Below are positions 24,143-36,400 of a DNA stretch of 64,000 bases, one piece after another. Below the pieces are notes generated by a model, which was not told the origin of the DNA, did no database searches, and worked only from the letters and a program-made list of their open reading frames with translations. Position 1 is the stretch's first letter. The number at the start of each line of letters is the position of its first letter. Origin of the DNA: Eutypa lata (taxonomy: Eukaryota > Ascomycota > Sordariomycetes > Xylariales > Diatrypaceae). The translations under genes and the position numbers were made by a program. Location of the stretch: positions 806,001 through 870,000 of the forward strand of contig JAKULF010000009.1 of the NCBI GenBank assembly GCA_022661535.1, written 5' to 3'.

Positions 24143-26172
24143 TTAGCCTTTTGTAGTAGACTCCGAAGAACTACTATGGATGAAAGTACCAGTGCCATGA
24201 ATGTCAAAGTTCGACAGCTCCCTATCATCGTCGTCATCAGTCAACATGTTGACGCAAGTCACTTCAGGATCTTCTTCATCAAAATTCTCGTGGTCGATGT
24301 CATTGTGGTCGTCCGATGACAGAGGGGGAGAGCGCCCGAGCTTCCGCCAGACTGACTGCTTGGCACTCTCGTGGTTCGTTCCCACAATGAAGTAACGAGG
24401 TCCAGTGAAGTCAACAACAAGGTGTTCAAGATGGTGACCCCGGATGAGAGAAACGGCACCAGGTTTGTACGGAACCTTGCAGCCAAAAAGAGGAATACAG
24501 AGGTTCCCACCTGCAGAGAAGAGTCAGCACGCTGCTTAAATATATGTCCGCCCAATAACAATAGAGGATAATGCCTACCGACATAGCTTCCGAGTGTAAC
24601 CAAGCCCGCCATACCATCAGTTATATCGTTTTTATCCTTGTGGCGCTGAGTATAGGGATTGATTCCCAGTGCGAAGAGACTCAAAAAGTTATCCTCTCCT
24701 TCTCCATGCGGTATCTTGTGAGAGTCGTCCAGGCCTTGGAATATCTCCTGGCACTCGCGAAAGTGGTCCGGATCCAGGGGCTCGAGGAGGAACCGAATCA
24801 TCTTCCCCGCGGTCCCGAGAACAGAGGTGTAGAAGCCTGGAAACAGCGTTTGGCTGAAGCCCATCGTGTTGTTCCGGTTGAAGTTCGAGTCGGATGTTCT
24901 CAGCATCCACCTTCCCTGTCGGTCACCAGGCCTCGAGGCCCAGCACCCTAGGTGCGCGATGCACATTTTCGCCCTGGGCAGCTGGTCCACTGTGGCCCGC
25001 GATACGTCGAGCTCTGGGTGGATCTTCCGGACGTAGTTGTCAACGACGTGGCGCTGATCTTCGGGTCTTGGTAGAGGCGTGAAGAATGACCAGAGGTCGA
25101 TAGTCCGCTGCATCAAATCCATTGCCTCTTGGCCGAAGAGAAGCTGGCCGAGGTTCTCTACGTTGACAAACAAAACTTGCATGTGGCGATCGGCAATGAT
25201 GAAGATATCCTCCTCCACGAGTTTCCAAATCTTCTCGGCTGCAGCATGATCTCTGAGGTACTGGCGATAATGATCGAGATCAAATCTGCCATTGTTCCAA
25301 CGCGATGGCCAAAACTTCTTGATCTCGGTCAAAGCTGGTTTCAAGTCGGAGCTTGGCTCTTCAGATACCTGGTTGAGGTTGTTGCGTTCAGACGGACTTA
25401 GCTGTGTCCAGAATCTTTCTTGGCAGGAAGCGCGAAGCATTGCCATGCGTTTCTCTCTGGGCCCCTCCTTCTCTGGTAATATATCTCCGCTCGCTTGAAG
25501 GTCTTGTGCCATCATGTATTGTTGCGCTTTGATAGGCATTGGTAGTTCTGGAAAAATTTCCTCGATCTTCTTCTCAGATCCTATAGCCCGAGCACATGTC
25601 TTGAAAGTTGCAGGGATCTTTAGATCAATGTCATGCATTTGCATGATACGGACAGTCATAGAACCAAGCTTGAAGGTACAGTCGGACTGGACCATTTCTG
25701 AATGGGTGACGTTGAACTTTCCATCGCAAGCAAAGGCCGTAGCGAGTTCCTCTAAGCCCATGTTTGGCACACTCTTCAAGAATGTCTGAAGCCGCAAGAC
25801 TCCTTCAGTGCCATGGATAGAATATTCTCTAAGCCTCTCAAATAAGGGAGGCATAACCGTATACTACACCAAGTTAGAACCAGCAAGAAAATATTCTTAG
25901 TTTCATAGATATCAGCTTACCATTCTAGCGTCTCCTGGGTGTCCCACGTTTCCAGCCCATGATGTGAGAATGCCAAAGGGATCTCCATTGATCCTGACAG
26001 TGCGCTCGCGTAGAGTTACGAGGTTCGTAGCCAGCCTCTCCGATAGATTTATCTCCTGCAATGGTTTCGTTTTGAGGCTATTTTTGCTATAGTCATTTCG
26101 CTTGCTGAAGAGATACTCGAGAGTTTCTCTGTCGGGCACCCCAGCCATGGCGTCCGCTCGTAGCGAAGGCAT
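24143..26172 (-). CDS. 2-oxoglutarate/Fe(II)-dependent oxygenase, TET/JBP-like candidate
   Basis: Exons 26172-25921, 25863-24579 and 24510-24143 (minus strand) close to 634 aa. The catalytic core is visible near the C-terminus: QRHKDKND (H492, D494), LGSYVGGNLC (about 510-517), GAVSLIRGHHLEH with distal His 542, and TGPRYF with Arg 551 as the expected 2-oxoglutarate anchor. The double-Gly strand, the long N-terminal region and this order of motifs resemble the fungal oxygenases grouped with TET/JBP enzymes, which oxidise 5-methylcytosine or thymine. That group is large and not all members act on DNA, so the substrate is an inference only. The tail is acidic and Ser-rich (DEED, DDDDD). The gene looks intact. 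Its neighbours give no pathway context, but the window also holds heavily C-to-T mutated DNA. Confidence 0.75.
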
Positions 26173-28136
26173 AGTGCTGAATTGCAGAACAAACGCTGTA
26201 ATAAAAAGGAACAGCTAAAGTTTGCCTAGTGTGTTATTTAATGTGCAAGATGTGAGAAAGCAGCTGTGTGAAGTGTAGAGAGGTTCTGTTCGTGCAGAAG
26301 TCAAGTTTTTGGAAGAGCGTGTCGAATAGCACGTTGTATGCTGGGTTATTTTTCTGGGTAAACGCACTATGATTACCTGACTGTTGGGTAAGATAGTATG
26401 TCCTAAAGCTTGATACAAGAATGAAAGTATCTAAACAGCCGTAAAACTAGCAGACGTAGTTTGTGGTCGGGTTAACTTAGTGATGAATTCCTAGGGCACC
26501 CAGTGCTTATTTGAGCCCTAATGCGTTTGATTCGGGTGCCCACCGCATTAGCTGTGAGACAGCAGGATAATCCCTACGCAAAGCCTTACTTCAAATGTCT
26601 TCCCCAACTTCTTTTTAGGTCTACTGGGTTTTATATAAGCCCGTAGTAGTGCGTAATGATTCCCGAACTTGATAGGCCCAATATCGATTCATATAAGCAA
26701 AGCTTCAAAAGATGACGATAGAATATTTCCAATCAGGCTTAATCTTGACACATTACGGTCGGTGTAGAATACCACCCTTCCAGAACGAGGTGGTAGGATT
26801 ATTGCATTGATATTTTATATAATCATTACCCAACCGAACCCGGGTTGCGAGTCTTTGGCCGCATTGAAGGTAGTCGTGGTGGATATGATCATCAAGCTAC
26901 CTGGATAGGAAGGCAGGCCAAGCAATACAATTATTAAATGCTTCTTTATTATGCCGCATGTTCTTACTACAAGGCACGAAGAAGCCATGTACTAAGTCGG
27001 TTTTTATTCAGGGCAGTACTTATTTATGTTAAATGAAGGGGACTTTATAATACGGGGCCCCTATTGTAATTAGGTCGAGGGAAACACTTGTCATTTGTCA
27101 AATCACTTTCAATTGGCAATCACATGTACATCATATCTTTTTTCACGTGTCAAAGTATTCCGAATGTACGTCATGTCATTATTGTGTCCTATTGCTAGAT
27201 AATTTCTTGAGTCGACGCCGTCTCCTTAAGAACTCTTGTACAGTGGTATAGCTACATGGCCTCTCTTCAAAGTAGGATGCGCATATAAAGTATTGTGGTA
27301 CTTACAACCTTTGAATAAGCGATGCCATTTTAGTTTGATTCCTCTTCTTCGAGGGTTTGTAACAATCGCTTACCTGCCCCTATTCGCGAGCTGGTTCCAT
27401 GATCACTGTGCGTATTGAGCGGAAGCTCTGGGTAAGGAATACAGCTCTTACGTAAGCTAGAAAAGATTTTAGGTCTGCACTCTTAAGAACTCCAGGTTTG
27501 GGATATTAAAGTGTGTATTTTGACATCGGTGTAAAGGTAGGATCGTTCAAGTCCGAGATGCAGCTACGCAGGGTGAACTACGGCCTCATTCTAGAAATGA
27601 CTAATATTTCTGGGGAAGATTCATATTTTTCATTCCGTATTACATGAATGATGCTTCTAAATTATTCATAGTTTAACATAGGGGCGTGCTTTGGTTTTGG
27701 CGGCTATAAACTTTAACGCTTGGGACCTCAAGGTTGGGATAAAGCCCTTGATATAGAATATAGTTAAACTTTCCATCCGACTACATAAATCTAGTCTAAG
27801 CATTCAACCATCTCATATCCTTTTAGCCAAATTTAAACTATGCTAAGCCAAATATCATATAGTTTTTATTTCGAAAGCTTAACCTACGACCCTAAATCAT
27901 ATCGGAAATACATAGCAACGCCACGCAAACCTAACATATCTCCGCAAGGTATTACTTAAATATCTTGTGCAGCCGCCTCTCTTAATTTCTTTGCTTTTTT
28001 TCTTCTCAATCGGAAAATGTTCAACAAAAACGCTTCACATTACGAGAAGATTGAACAAATAGGCTGAAATACATGGTAATCATCAACAAGCCCACCATCC
28101 TTACCAGCCCATCCTCATTCAGATTCGCATTTCATC
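26173..28136. other. Intergenic, about 2 kb, no gene supported
   Basis: Holds the promoter of the 2OG oxygenase gene (at the left) and of the secreted Asp-rich protein gene (at the right). No recognisable domain in any open frame; no repeat or tRNA found. Confidence 0.45.
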
Positions 28137-29045
28137 ATGAAGACCGTTTCTGTTCTATCCGTCATCTCCCTCAACCTCCTCCTTAGAGGAGCCAGCAGCA
28201 GTCCAATCGGAGACGAGCCCAAAATGAACACCGGCGTGTTCGAACTGGAGCTCCCCCATGGCAAAGACCTAGGTAAGATGGACGCGCAGCACTGGGACAT
28301 GATGCAACTGGCATCCACCACCAAACACGACATGTTCCGAAATGCGACGTCGTATCATCCTGATTTTACAGACCCAGACGACTACGACGATAATGACGAC
28401 GACGATGACGATGACGATGATGATGACTATGATGACATTGACGATGACGACGATGACGGTACAGGCTACCTACGCGGTGACGATGACGGTGACGACGATG
28501 ATGGCGATGAGAAGGAAGACACGTCGCTTACGAACGTCACGACGTCGCACCTCACGAAGCGCAAGGGACGGCACAGGAAAGTGCCATGGGAGCCGACGAT
28601 GATCCCGTGGACCAAGTACAAGTGCGAGACGACGGAGCCGGCGGTGAAGCTGGACGACGTCTACGCGGCGCGGAACCGGCTGGCGGATTGGGGCAGCAAG
28701 AACAACATCATGTGGGGGCGGTGGCACGGCGAGGTGGTGGGGACGGCCTTCTGGTACACGTGCTACTGCAAGCCGCAGCGGCTGCGACTCGCGCAGTTCC
28801 GCAAGCACGCCGTCCCCTGGGAGCAGCTCCACGCGGCCCAGAACTTCCTGCTCGACCGGTGCGGCCCCGGCAAGGGCGGCCAGGCCAACGTCACCATGCA
28901 GCCCGCCTGGCTCTGGTCCTACGACTGGCGCCGCATCTGGACCATCATGCCCCGCAAGCACTCCCACCACATCCAGCATACCCTCTGCTCCAGGAAGTGC
29001 TTGCGGCGGTCTTCGTTGACGACGCACACAGTTATGGAGCCTTAG
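28137..29045 (+). CDS. Secreted Asp-rich, six-cysteine protein of unknown function
   Basis: Single exon, 302 aa, not recognised. Residues 1-22 form a signal peptide (MKTVSVLSVISLNLLLRGAS). Residues about 80-126 are almost pure Asp, coded by alternating GAC and GAT. A dibasic KR at about 144-145 fits Kex2 processing. The remaining C-terminal domain contains six cysteines (YKC, TCYC, DRC, LC, KC), enough for three disulphides, and several Trp-rich segments (WGRWHGEVVG, WLWSYDWRRIW). Layout: signal peptide, acidic pro-region, processing site, compact disulphide domain. This is common for secreted fungal proteins including effectors, but no family was recognised. The distal half is distinctly GC-rich. 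Open frames on the other strand over the same bases are shadows. Confidence 0.7.
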   Translation: MKTVSVLSVISLNLLLRGASSSPIGDEPKMNTGVFELELPHGKDLGKMDAQHWDMMQLASTTKHDMFRNATSYHPDFTDPDDYDDNDDDDDDDDDDDYDDIDDDDDDGTGYLRGDDDGDDDDGDEKEDTSLTNVTTSHLTKRKGRHRKVPWEPTMIPWTKYKCETTEPAVKLDDVYAARNRLADWGSKNNIMWGRWHGEVVGTAFWYTCYCKPQRLRLAQFRKHAVPWEQLHAAQNFLLDRCGPGKGGQANVTMQPAWLWSYDWRRIWTIMPRKHSHHIQHTLCSRKCLRRSSLTTHTVMEP

Positions 29046-29128
29046 TTTACTAGGTGGAGAGATAGTGAGTGGGTTGGGTTTGGGTTTCAGGGAAGGATAG
29101 AGTTCATGGAGTGTTAAGCGACAGTTGG

Positions 29129-29151
29129 GATGGATGGATGGATGGATGGAT
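29129..29151 (+). repeat. (GGAT)n microsatellite
   Basis: More than five perfect GGAT units just downstream of the secreted-protein gene. Confidence 0.9.
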
Positions 29152-29936
29152 AGATATAACTATGGGCTTGGATGAGAAATAATAAGGCAACGGATGAGTA
29201 TGGGGGAGAGAGAGAGGCGGCTTGACGTGGCGCCATGTTAACACGGAGGTTTCATCTCAGGCGTTAATACGTTAAAAAGAATATGCACTTTCAGTTGTAT
29301 TCTGTTTATTATATTCAGTATAGAAACTTGAATCGTTTCCCACCTTTCTTATCCACTCTCTACTATCTCCTCATTTTCACGTAATAATCTGGTTTATGAC
29401 GGTTAAAATAAAGAAACTCTTCAAAGAGATGTGGGGGAGTAAAAACCACGAGAACCTAAGAGATAATACAGTAACATAACTCCTGTGAACTTTGGGGAGT
29501 CATCGTAGTTATTATCGAAGTACCGTCTCTCTAACAGACAAAGCAGATCCAGGATAGCGTGTAGTTTGTTAACTCGGGGGTTAAGTAAGGGTTGGCTTGA
29601 TGCCACCCATATATGCCTTGCCTACCGGCCTGTACACATCACAACATCACAACCACCGCGGCGAAGGACACGACTTTCTCCCCAGATCTTATGCATATAT
29701 GTAATAGCGACTCAAGCAGGATGGATGGATGAATTTGCTTAAGTAATTAAGTCCTACCTAACCAGGTTTACTTTTAACTACATCAATTCTTTGTATAAAA
29801 AAAAGCCCAACCATTCTATTCAACACGCCGTGAAAAGATTTTACCTAGGTAAGTACTTAAGAGGAAGTGATAGAAGTAGGGGAATCAATGGAATCAATAG
29901 ACCGATCGATCAGATCATACTATCTACATACGAGCC

Positions 29937-29937
<1 letters not shown>

Positions 29938-29969
<32 letters not shown>

Positions 29970-29970
29970 C
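29938..29970 (+). repeat. (CCTG)n microsatellite
   Basis: Eight perfect CCTG units. Confidence 0.9.
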
Positions 29971-30163
29971 TATCACCAGCAAACCAAACCGATCATCTGT
30001 TAACCACCACCAACCACAGCGGAACTTGCGCAAGGGAACTCCTGTGCCACGCCGGGTCGGCCTAAAACTTCTTCATACATACACACAACACAACACACAA
30101 CACAACATACAGAGACACACAGCATCAACACAAGTGAATTCATCATCCCTTCCATTCATCCCC

Positions 30164-30215
30164 GTCAGTCAGTCAGTTAGTCGGTCAGTCAATCAGTCAG
30201 CCAGCCAGCAGCCAG
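30164..30215 (+). repeat. Imperfect (CAGT)n / (CCAG)n array
   Basis: Runs of CAGT change into CCAG units with single-base variants. Confidence 0.75.
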
Positions 30216-31254
30216 CAACCGTCAACTTTCGATATCCATCCCGGATATGCCCCTATGACAACTAACAACAACGGGCCCAGCCAGAAGGAACTGTTCCATG
30301 TGTGAGAGAGAAAAAACTTTAAAATTTGTGACTCCAGCACTCTTCAAGGCTTCCATACCATCCATTCATCAATCCATCCATCCCCTTTCTCCCCCCTGCC
30401 TGTCTCTGCCAGCCAAGCCAGACTGCAGGACTCTGCTCAAACCACCAACAAAAACAACTGAGGGCAGCAGCAGTAGCAGCACCAACCAAAGCTCGCTAAC
30501 CAGAAATGTTCCAGTATTTGCGAGAGGTGCAAGTATTGTCGAAAAAAGAACTGGTAGGAAGGCTCTGAGGTCCAAGATGAAGAACCTAAATAAAGAACCT
30601 AACCAGTTCAAGTGTGTGTGCAGGTAAAAGTGAACCCCAACCGTCGGCGGCGACAGGCGAGACAAGGGATGTCTTCGAATCACGGCAGTACCCCGCGCCG
30701 GTCGAACCACCGCCAACGCAACACACAAAAGAAAATAGAAATTAAGAATGAGAAATTACCAGATTATTGCATCCTCTTCTGCGATCAAATATTAAGCCGC
30801 TTCTTGATGATTCGACTCGGTTTGTTGGATGAGTGTCTAGACGCAGAAGGTAGATGGGTGGGTGAGTAGTGCATCGGACAACTACTTCGTATGGTGTTTT
30901 GTTTTTTCTTGGAGATTCGAATTCGTTGCAAAAAATGAATGGTTCGCTTTGAAAGGAATCGGAAATGTACAAAAAGTTTTTGTAAAAAAAAAAAAACCAC
31001 AGACATGAAGGCTGTATAAAAGGTTCGCAAGCGAGCGTCGAGAAGATCTAAAAAACAGTGGGGAAAAAAGGAGCCCATTTCAGGCTTCTTATTGAGATTC
31101 GTGAGAATTCATCAATGTGGGTTGTGGGTACCAACATTCAGCGCCAGAAAACGGAGCTGGATGCTGATATGTCGTAGTCTCCTCATGCAACTCATAGGGA
31201 GCAAAACTGGGTAAATCGGACCTCCGTTACGGTGAAATGTATTTTCATTGAGCT

Positions 31255-33419
31255 CTAGTAAGCCTGGCCTGGAACGGGTTTCCGGCCAATCTGTCCCTGT
31301 CCTTGTCCCTGAGGGGATCCCTGAGGTGAGCCTTGATATTGCTGCTGTGGAGCAGCGCCAGCATTGGGGTTCATAGGGCTGGGTCCCGGTGGCGTCATTC
31401 GTCGGTTCGCATAGCTGGGGCTCTGGGGTCTCTGCTGTCTAGGGCCAGGAGACTGTGCTCGAGGACCGGGGCTCATAGGTCTACCTGTTGCGGGGGAGGC
31501 GGGACGAGGGCCAGCGCCGTAAGGACTCATCGGCCGCCCAGTAGCTGGCGAGTGCGATCGCATGTGCGGAGGCATACCGGCGGGTGATTGAGGACGCATA
31601 GGGCGCATTGGGGACTCGGGACGCGGGCCGCCCTGGGGTGTCATCGGTCGCATGCCTGGTGGGCCTCGAGGGGGACCACGAGGGGGACCACGGGGAGGGC
31701 CGTGGGGAGGAGGACCATTGGGGCCAGGGCTACTAGGGTTGATGGGAGGGCCGGGGCGAGGGGCACCAGCAGGTCGCGGCTTAACGGGTCGAGTGGACAA
31801 GCACGTTCTCGGCACGACACCTTGTTGCGATCGGTCAAGTCGGATGCACAGAGCCTACAAAAGTGGGTTAGTACGAAGCGATGAGATTCAATTAGTTTAT
31901 GTAAAATACTTACCCAACCATCATCATACTCGTGAAGGAGGCGTACGAGCTGACCGGCCTTTAGTCCCATTTCGTCATCCAAAGTAGGCACAAACTCGAG
32001 CTGCACGCGGTGGACAACAGTTTGCGCAGGACCACCAGCCGCGGCGATAGCTGCAGCGCTTTGCGAAGGGCCGGGGCTCTGGCCAGGCGAAACCTCGCTC
32101 TGGCTGAATTCTGTACCAGCTGGGCTGGGGGGAACAGGAGACATAGGTACATGGCGAGTCAGATCCAGAGGCGCGGGGCTTTCCTTGCGAATCGAGGTCT
32201 TGCGGGTCAAGCCGGCACCGGCAGCAGCGGCACCGGCAGCAGCGGCACCACCTACAGCGGCACCAGCAACGGCGGCAGCGGCGATATCAGCGCCGGTTCC
32301 TGATCGCGGAGGAGAGTTGGTCGTAGTAGCCATGCCGACAACGTTCTCAGGAGCGTCAAAGGGATTGTTAGGGGTCGCAGGGCCGTTGTCCCTGAAGGGG
32401 TTGTCTGGGTGGTTGCTGTGGCCTGTAGAAGGTCGTTCCCATAAGCTGTTGCCTGTCGGAGGTCCTCGGTTTTTGGACATGTTCTGGTTGGACGCGAGAT
32501 TGAGGGCCATAGCAGCACCCTTGCTTGAGCGTCGCTCGCCAAAGTTAGGCATGAACTGAGTGACCGGTCGTAAGCTGAGTTGCGGTGCCGTCGCAGAGGT
32601 GCGACTGGTCTGGACGGACACTGGTCGCTCGTGGAAAGACACAGGACGGCCGGCAAATGCGCCGCTGATCTTCTCGTTGTTCTGCTCCTGCACGCGTTCC
32701 TTCTCCATCTGGGATCTACGCTTGTTGAACAAGAACCACACAAGTAAACCGACAACGAGAATGCCTCCAAGCACACCGAATGCAATACCAGCCTTCGCTC
32801 CTGCGGAGCTCGAGCTCGAGTCTGAGGTTGCTTCGGCGGTAGCAGATGCCGTAGCACTCGTCTCACCTGCGGCACCCTTACCCAAGGTAGTCGAAACATC
32901 TGTCGCGTCGGCGGTCGTCGGCGTCGGCGTTGTAAGTTCGCTAGTGGCTAGTGCTAGGGTCGTGTGATCGCCAACATCTATCGATTTCGTCGGGACTACG
33001 GATGATGGCAGAGTGCTGTCAGCAGTGTTAAGTTGCGCCGCCTCAGGTGTTGTCTTCGCTTTTGTTGTCTCAGCAGTAGTCTTAGCAGCCGGTTTCTCCG
33101 TCGTCGGTTCAGCCTCTGATTGCGCAGTTGTGGTCGGTTTCGATTCCGCAGTAGTCAATGCAGCTTCGGTTGTAGTGGGTTCTGCCGACTTCTCGGTAGC
33201 CTCTGCGGCACCAACTGTGGACCAACCACCAATCTCACCATCGAAGGTCTTGGACTGTGTCTCGTATACGGTTTTGAAGACGGTGGCGGGAGCCTTCACC
33301 ACGACGGCTGGGGTTGTGGTGTCATCATTTTCGTTGAAAATATCCCCAAAGCCTTCAACAAACTTATCCCAACCACTACTCTCATCCTGCCTCTTGTGGA
33401 AATGTTTGTGATGCCTCAT
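31255..33419 (-). CDS. Single-pass membrane protein with cytoplasmic SH3 domain and Pro-rich tail
   Basis: Exons 33419-31914 and 31854-31255 with a 59-base intron inside the SH3 coding region. The N-terminus (MRHHKHFHKRQDE) leads into a Ser/Thr-rich, probably O-glycosylated outer region (about 35-205). A transmembrane helix follows (about 209-231, GIAFGVLGGILVVGLLVWFL) with a basic stop-transfer NKRRSQMEK. Inside is an Ala/Gly run, then an SH3 domain (VQLEFVPTLDDEMGLKAGQLV, RLLHEYDDGW, and ALCIRLDRSQQGVVPRTCL after the intron), and a long Pro/Gly/Gln tail with repeated PRGPPRGPP and SPATGRPMSP units. The layout recalls Fus1/Mid2-type surface proteins that link the cell surface to polarity or wall signalling; that role is inferred. 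No cleavable signal peptide is evident. The model is complete to a stop at 31255. Confidence 0.85.
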
Positions 33420-36400
33420 CGTGAAAGCGGGTCGTCTCAGTAATTATCGCGTCAAATCGATGCTATTAGTACCGAGAGATGTATTTATATTCGCAATCGC
33501 AATGATCCCTTCTAATTCATCTAATGGCGTGATGCGACTGGAAATTAGATAAAAACCAGGGGGGTATCTGTCGTTAAATGAAGTGAAGGGCGTAATATCG
33601 TGGATTGTTTATTTAAAGGGAATGTAATGCGCTCAAGAGCGTCGTCGAGTAACAGGCACTTCGAAAAAAGGGAAATGCTGGTCGTCGCGAGAAAGAGTGA
33701 AAACGAGTCAAAAAAGGACGTGTAGTTGAAAAATGAATGGAATGAGGATGGGATCAATCCGCTTGTAGGGAAGGGAAGCCCGATGCTCGTGATGAGAGAA
33801 GGGTGAGGTGGAAAGAGGAGAGAGGAATAAACGGCGGGGATTTGAGATGCATGTGTGGCCGTGAAGGGTGAAGGGTGGTGGGTGGTAGGTGGGTGGAAAG
33901 AGGGAACGGGCCAAGGAAGAGACCAGGCAGCCTGGGGTGACCAATTGATTAGGCCTATGCTGAAGTACCGGGTATGTCTTGTACCTACATGTAGGTATGT
34001 GCATCACCCGTAAGCCTACAATAGGTACTAACGTTGGAACCCTCGATGTACGGGGTACCTTGCAGTAGATCCAAGATTTCTTCACTAAGGTAACAGAGAA
34101 TATTACTGTTCACGCTATTTTACCCATCTACAACGATCCCCCATGAGGAATATTAATTGAAGGACTGGAGGTACCGAATCACTGCTTCGGTTCCCTAGCC
34201 TCTGAGCCTTACTTTTCGAGCTTTGTACCTAGTACATTCAATATTGTGATTGGTATCTGGTATCTTAATTCTTAATCTTATCAAGGAGGAATCGTATGAG
34301 AAACATCCTGCTGCGTTTGTTGACATGGAGAACCTGAGTAAATCCATTGGCCTACAATTCAAGTATCGAACGAATTATCCAACATCAATAATATTTTTAA
34401 TTATCACTACGTACGAAGTACAGGAAGATTCATCCACAGCATCCCTGTGAATCTACAGTGGTTAAAGTATGTAAATAGTTTATTGCATTCTTCTTCTCAA
34501 GGACAACTTTCATTATTATTATTCCTCCAGTCCTCTTCTCTCTGTCTGTCTGTTAGGAATTCTTCTATCAATTACTACAGAAAGGTTGTCCCACCCGATC
34601 CTATGCATAACTTTATTTCATTGGATAACTCTTGCGCCACTAGTCAGGAACGACATGGTGCACTTCCAGGGATGGTATGAATTGCTAATTTCTATTGGAT
34701 GAATTGCCATTTCCTAGCGGGGCCAGCCAGGTACAGGAAATTAGCTGCATGAAAGGATTGAGGTACCCGTAATCCCTAATTGGATGAATAAAAGTTGAAC
34801 TGACAACCTGCATAACCGACGACAAATTTGTCTTTCGCGTCGCTCCCACATTCGTATGTAGAAAGACACCTTATCCCCTTTTCTGTGCATAAATCTAGAA
34901 TCCGGGTTGGTGACATAACTAACATCTGCCAATATCGAATTGGGCTGGTAATATCACATTGGTGTCGTATTTTTACTCATCCAGATACTATGTAGAGGAA
35001 GTGTTGCAATGACGTAGTAAAAGTGAGGTAAATAGAGACTGAGAGATTGTGTAGCCTCAGGCTCGAGCTGAATGAAGATCAACGTTTTGTTTTGTCGATT
35101 GCCTGTGTTCCTTGCACTCGGCTTTATCCGAGGTAGGTATGTAGGTACTTACAGTTATCATACTCTACGTAACCTAGGTAAGTACCTATGTACGGAGAAC
35201 CGTTTGCGCTCACTTTGCCATTCTACTCTGACGCTTTTCAAGTAAACACTCACTGATCAGTCACGTTTCGTTTATTCTTTTCCCCTTCATTTTTCATTTG
35301 CCGTTCGCTGCTATTCATGCATACTAACATGATACTCCGAATGGTGTCTCCATATCTCTCCAGGCTTAGTGTAAGCTTTTCCGGGAAAAGCGGATATGAG
35401 TGGCTGAGAGGTGAAACGCCCAAAACAGCTCTGTATTCTATTGGCTCATGCTTCCTTTTCCCTTTTCCCTTTCCTTTTCCCACCGAGGGCCAAGGCCGAT
35501 CACCATTTCAACTCCGAAGCACTTCAACTCTTGATTTGGAGTAGTTAAGATGTGTGGATGTGAAGTTTTCGAGGATTCTATCGTGCAGTAAGTCAAGAGG
35601 TTGTTGGTTGGTTTACCTTCCACCATGCGTCATATGAAGTACTACGACGTCACCTAACTATTTACTATTACGACGCGGTCAGCGGTCAGACCGTTTTGGC
35701 CTCTGTGCAGTCATGGTGCCCGCCTCCCGCATGCTCCGCGGGCCTGTGATAATATCAGACCAACATGGGGGCCTTCTGTAGGTAGGTGCGCGTTTTAAAA
35801 TCAAATACCCAGATCCATATCAAATCGCAAAACGGCTGAAGTGATGGCGCAATTCCCGATGCCCTCTATCGGGAAAGGATCCGCGCTTTAGAAAACAGGG
35901 CGGGCCTCTCGCTGCTCCAGCTGCGAGACCCGGCAGTCGGGCCGCTCGCATGATGATTTATAACTATACATAAGCTGGGTCATCGGCATAACTACATGTC
36001 GGCTATGTGTAGGATGTAGTAAATATTCAAAGAGCTGAGAAAGTGAGAACATGCTCGAGTGCTCTTTCTTGATGAAACCTTTGACAAAACGCTTGCCTCA
36101 GGAAGACTAGATAGATGCTTCTCAGACAGAACCCTTATCCCCGTCACCACGCCGACCATCTCCCAAGACGCCTGAAGCTGTGGTCAGTCGCGGATTACTT
36201 TTGACAACATCAACCGGGTGAAGATTTATGACTCCTCTCGTTGCTTTATGGACAGTGATGAACTTCTTCCTCGGATGTAAGCGATATCATCTTTATAACA
36301 AGTCAGACGTATTTACGACTATTCTCGTAGCATGTTCTACCATACCACCTTCGTATTAGACAGCGAAAATCTACATGATAAAGTCACATTTTCATAGTGA

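Larger units (their letters stand above)
29046..31254. other. Intergenic with clustered tetranucleotide repeats
   Basis: No gene supported. Contains several short tandem arrays (listed separately) plus CATC-type runs near 30357-30385. The right part probably holds the 3' end of the SH3-protein gene. Confidence 0.5.

Noticed and set aside
28342..29053. Additional long open frames over the Asp-rich protein gene
   Set aside because: They are other-frame shadows caused by GAC/GAT repeats and GC-rich codons; only the frame with signal peptide and ordered domain is believable.
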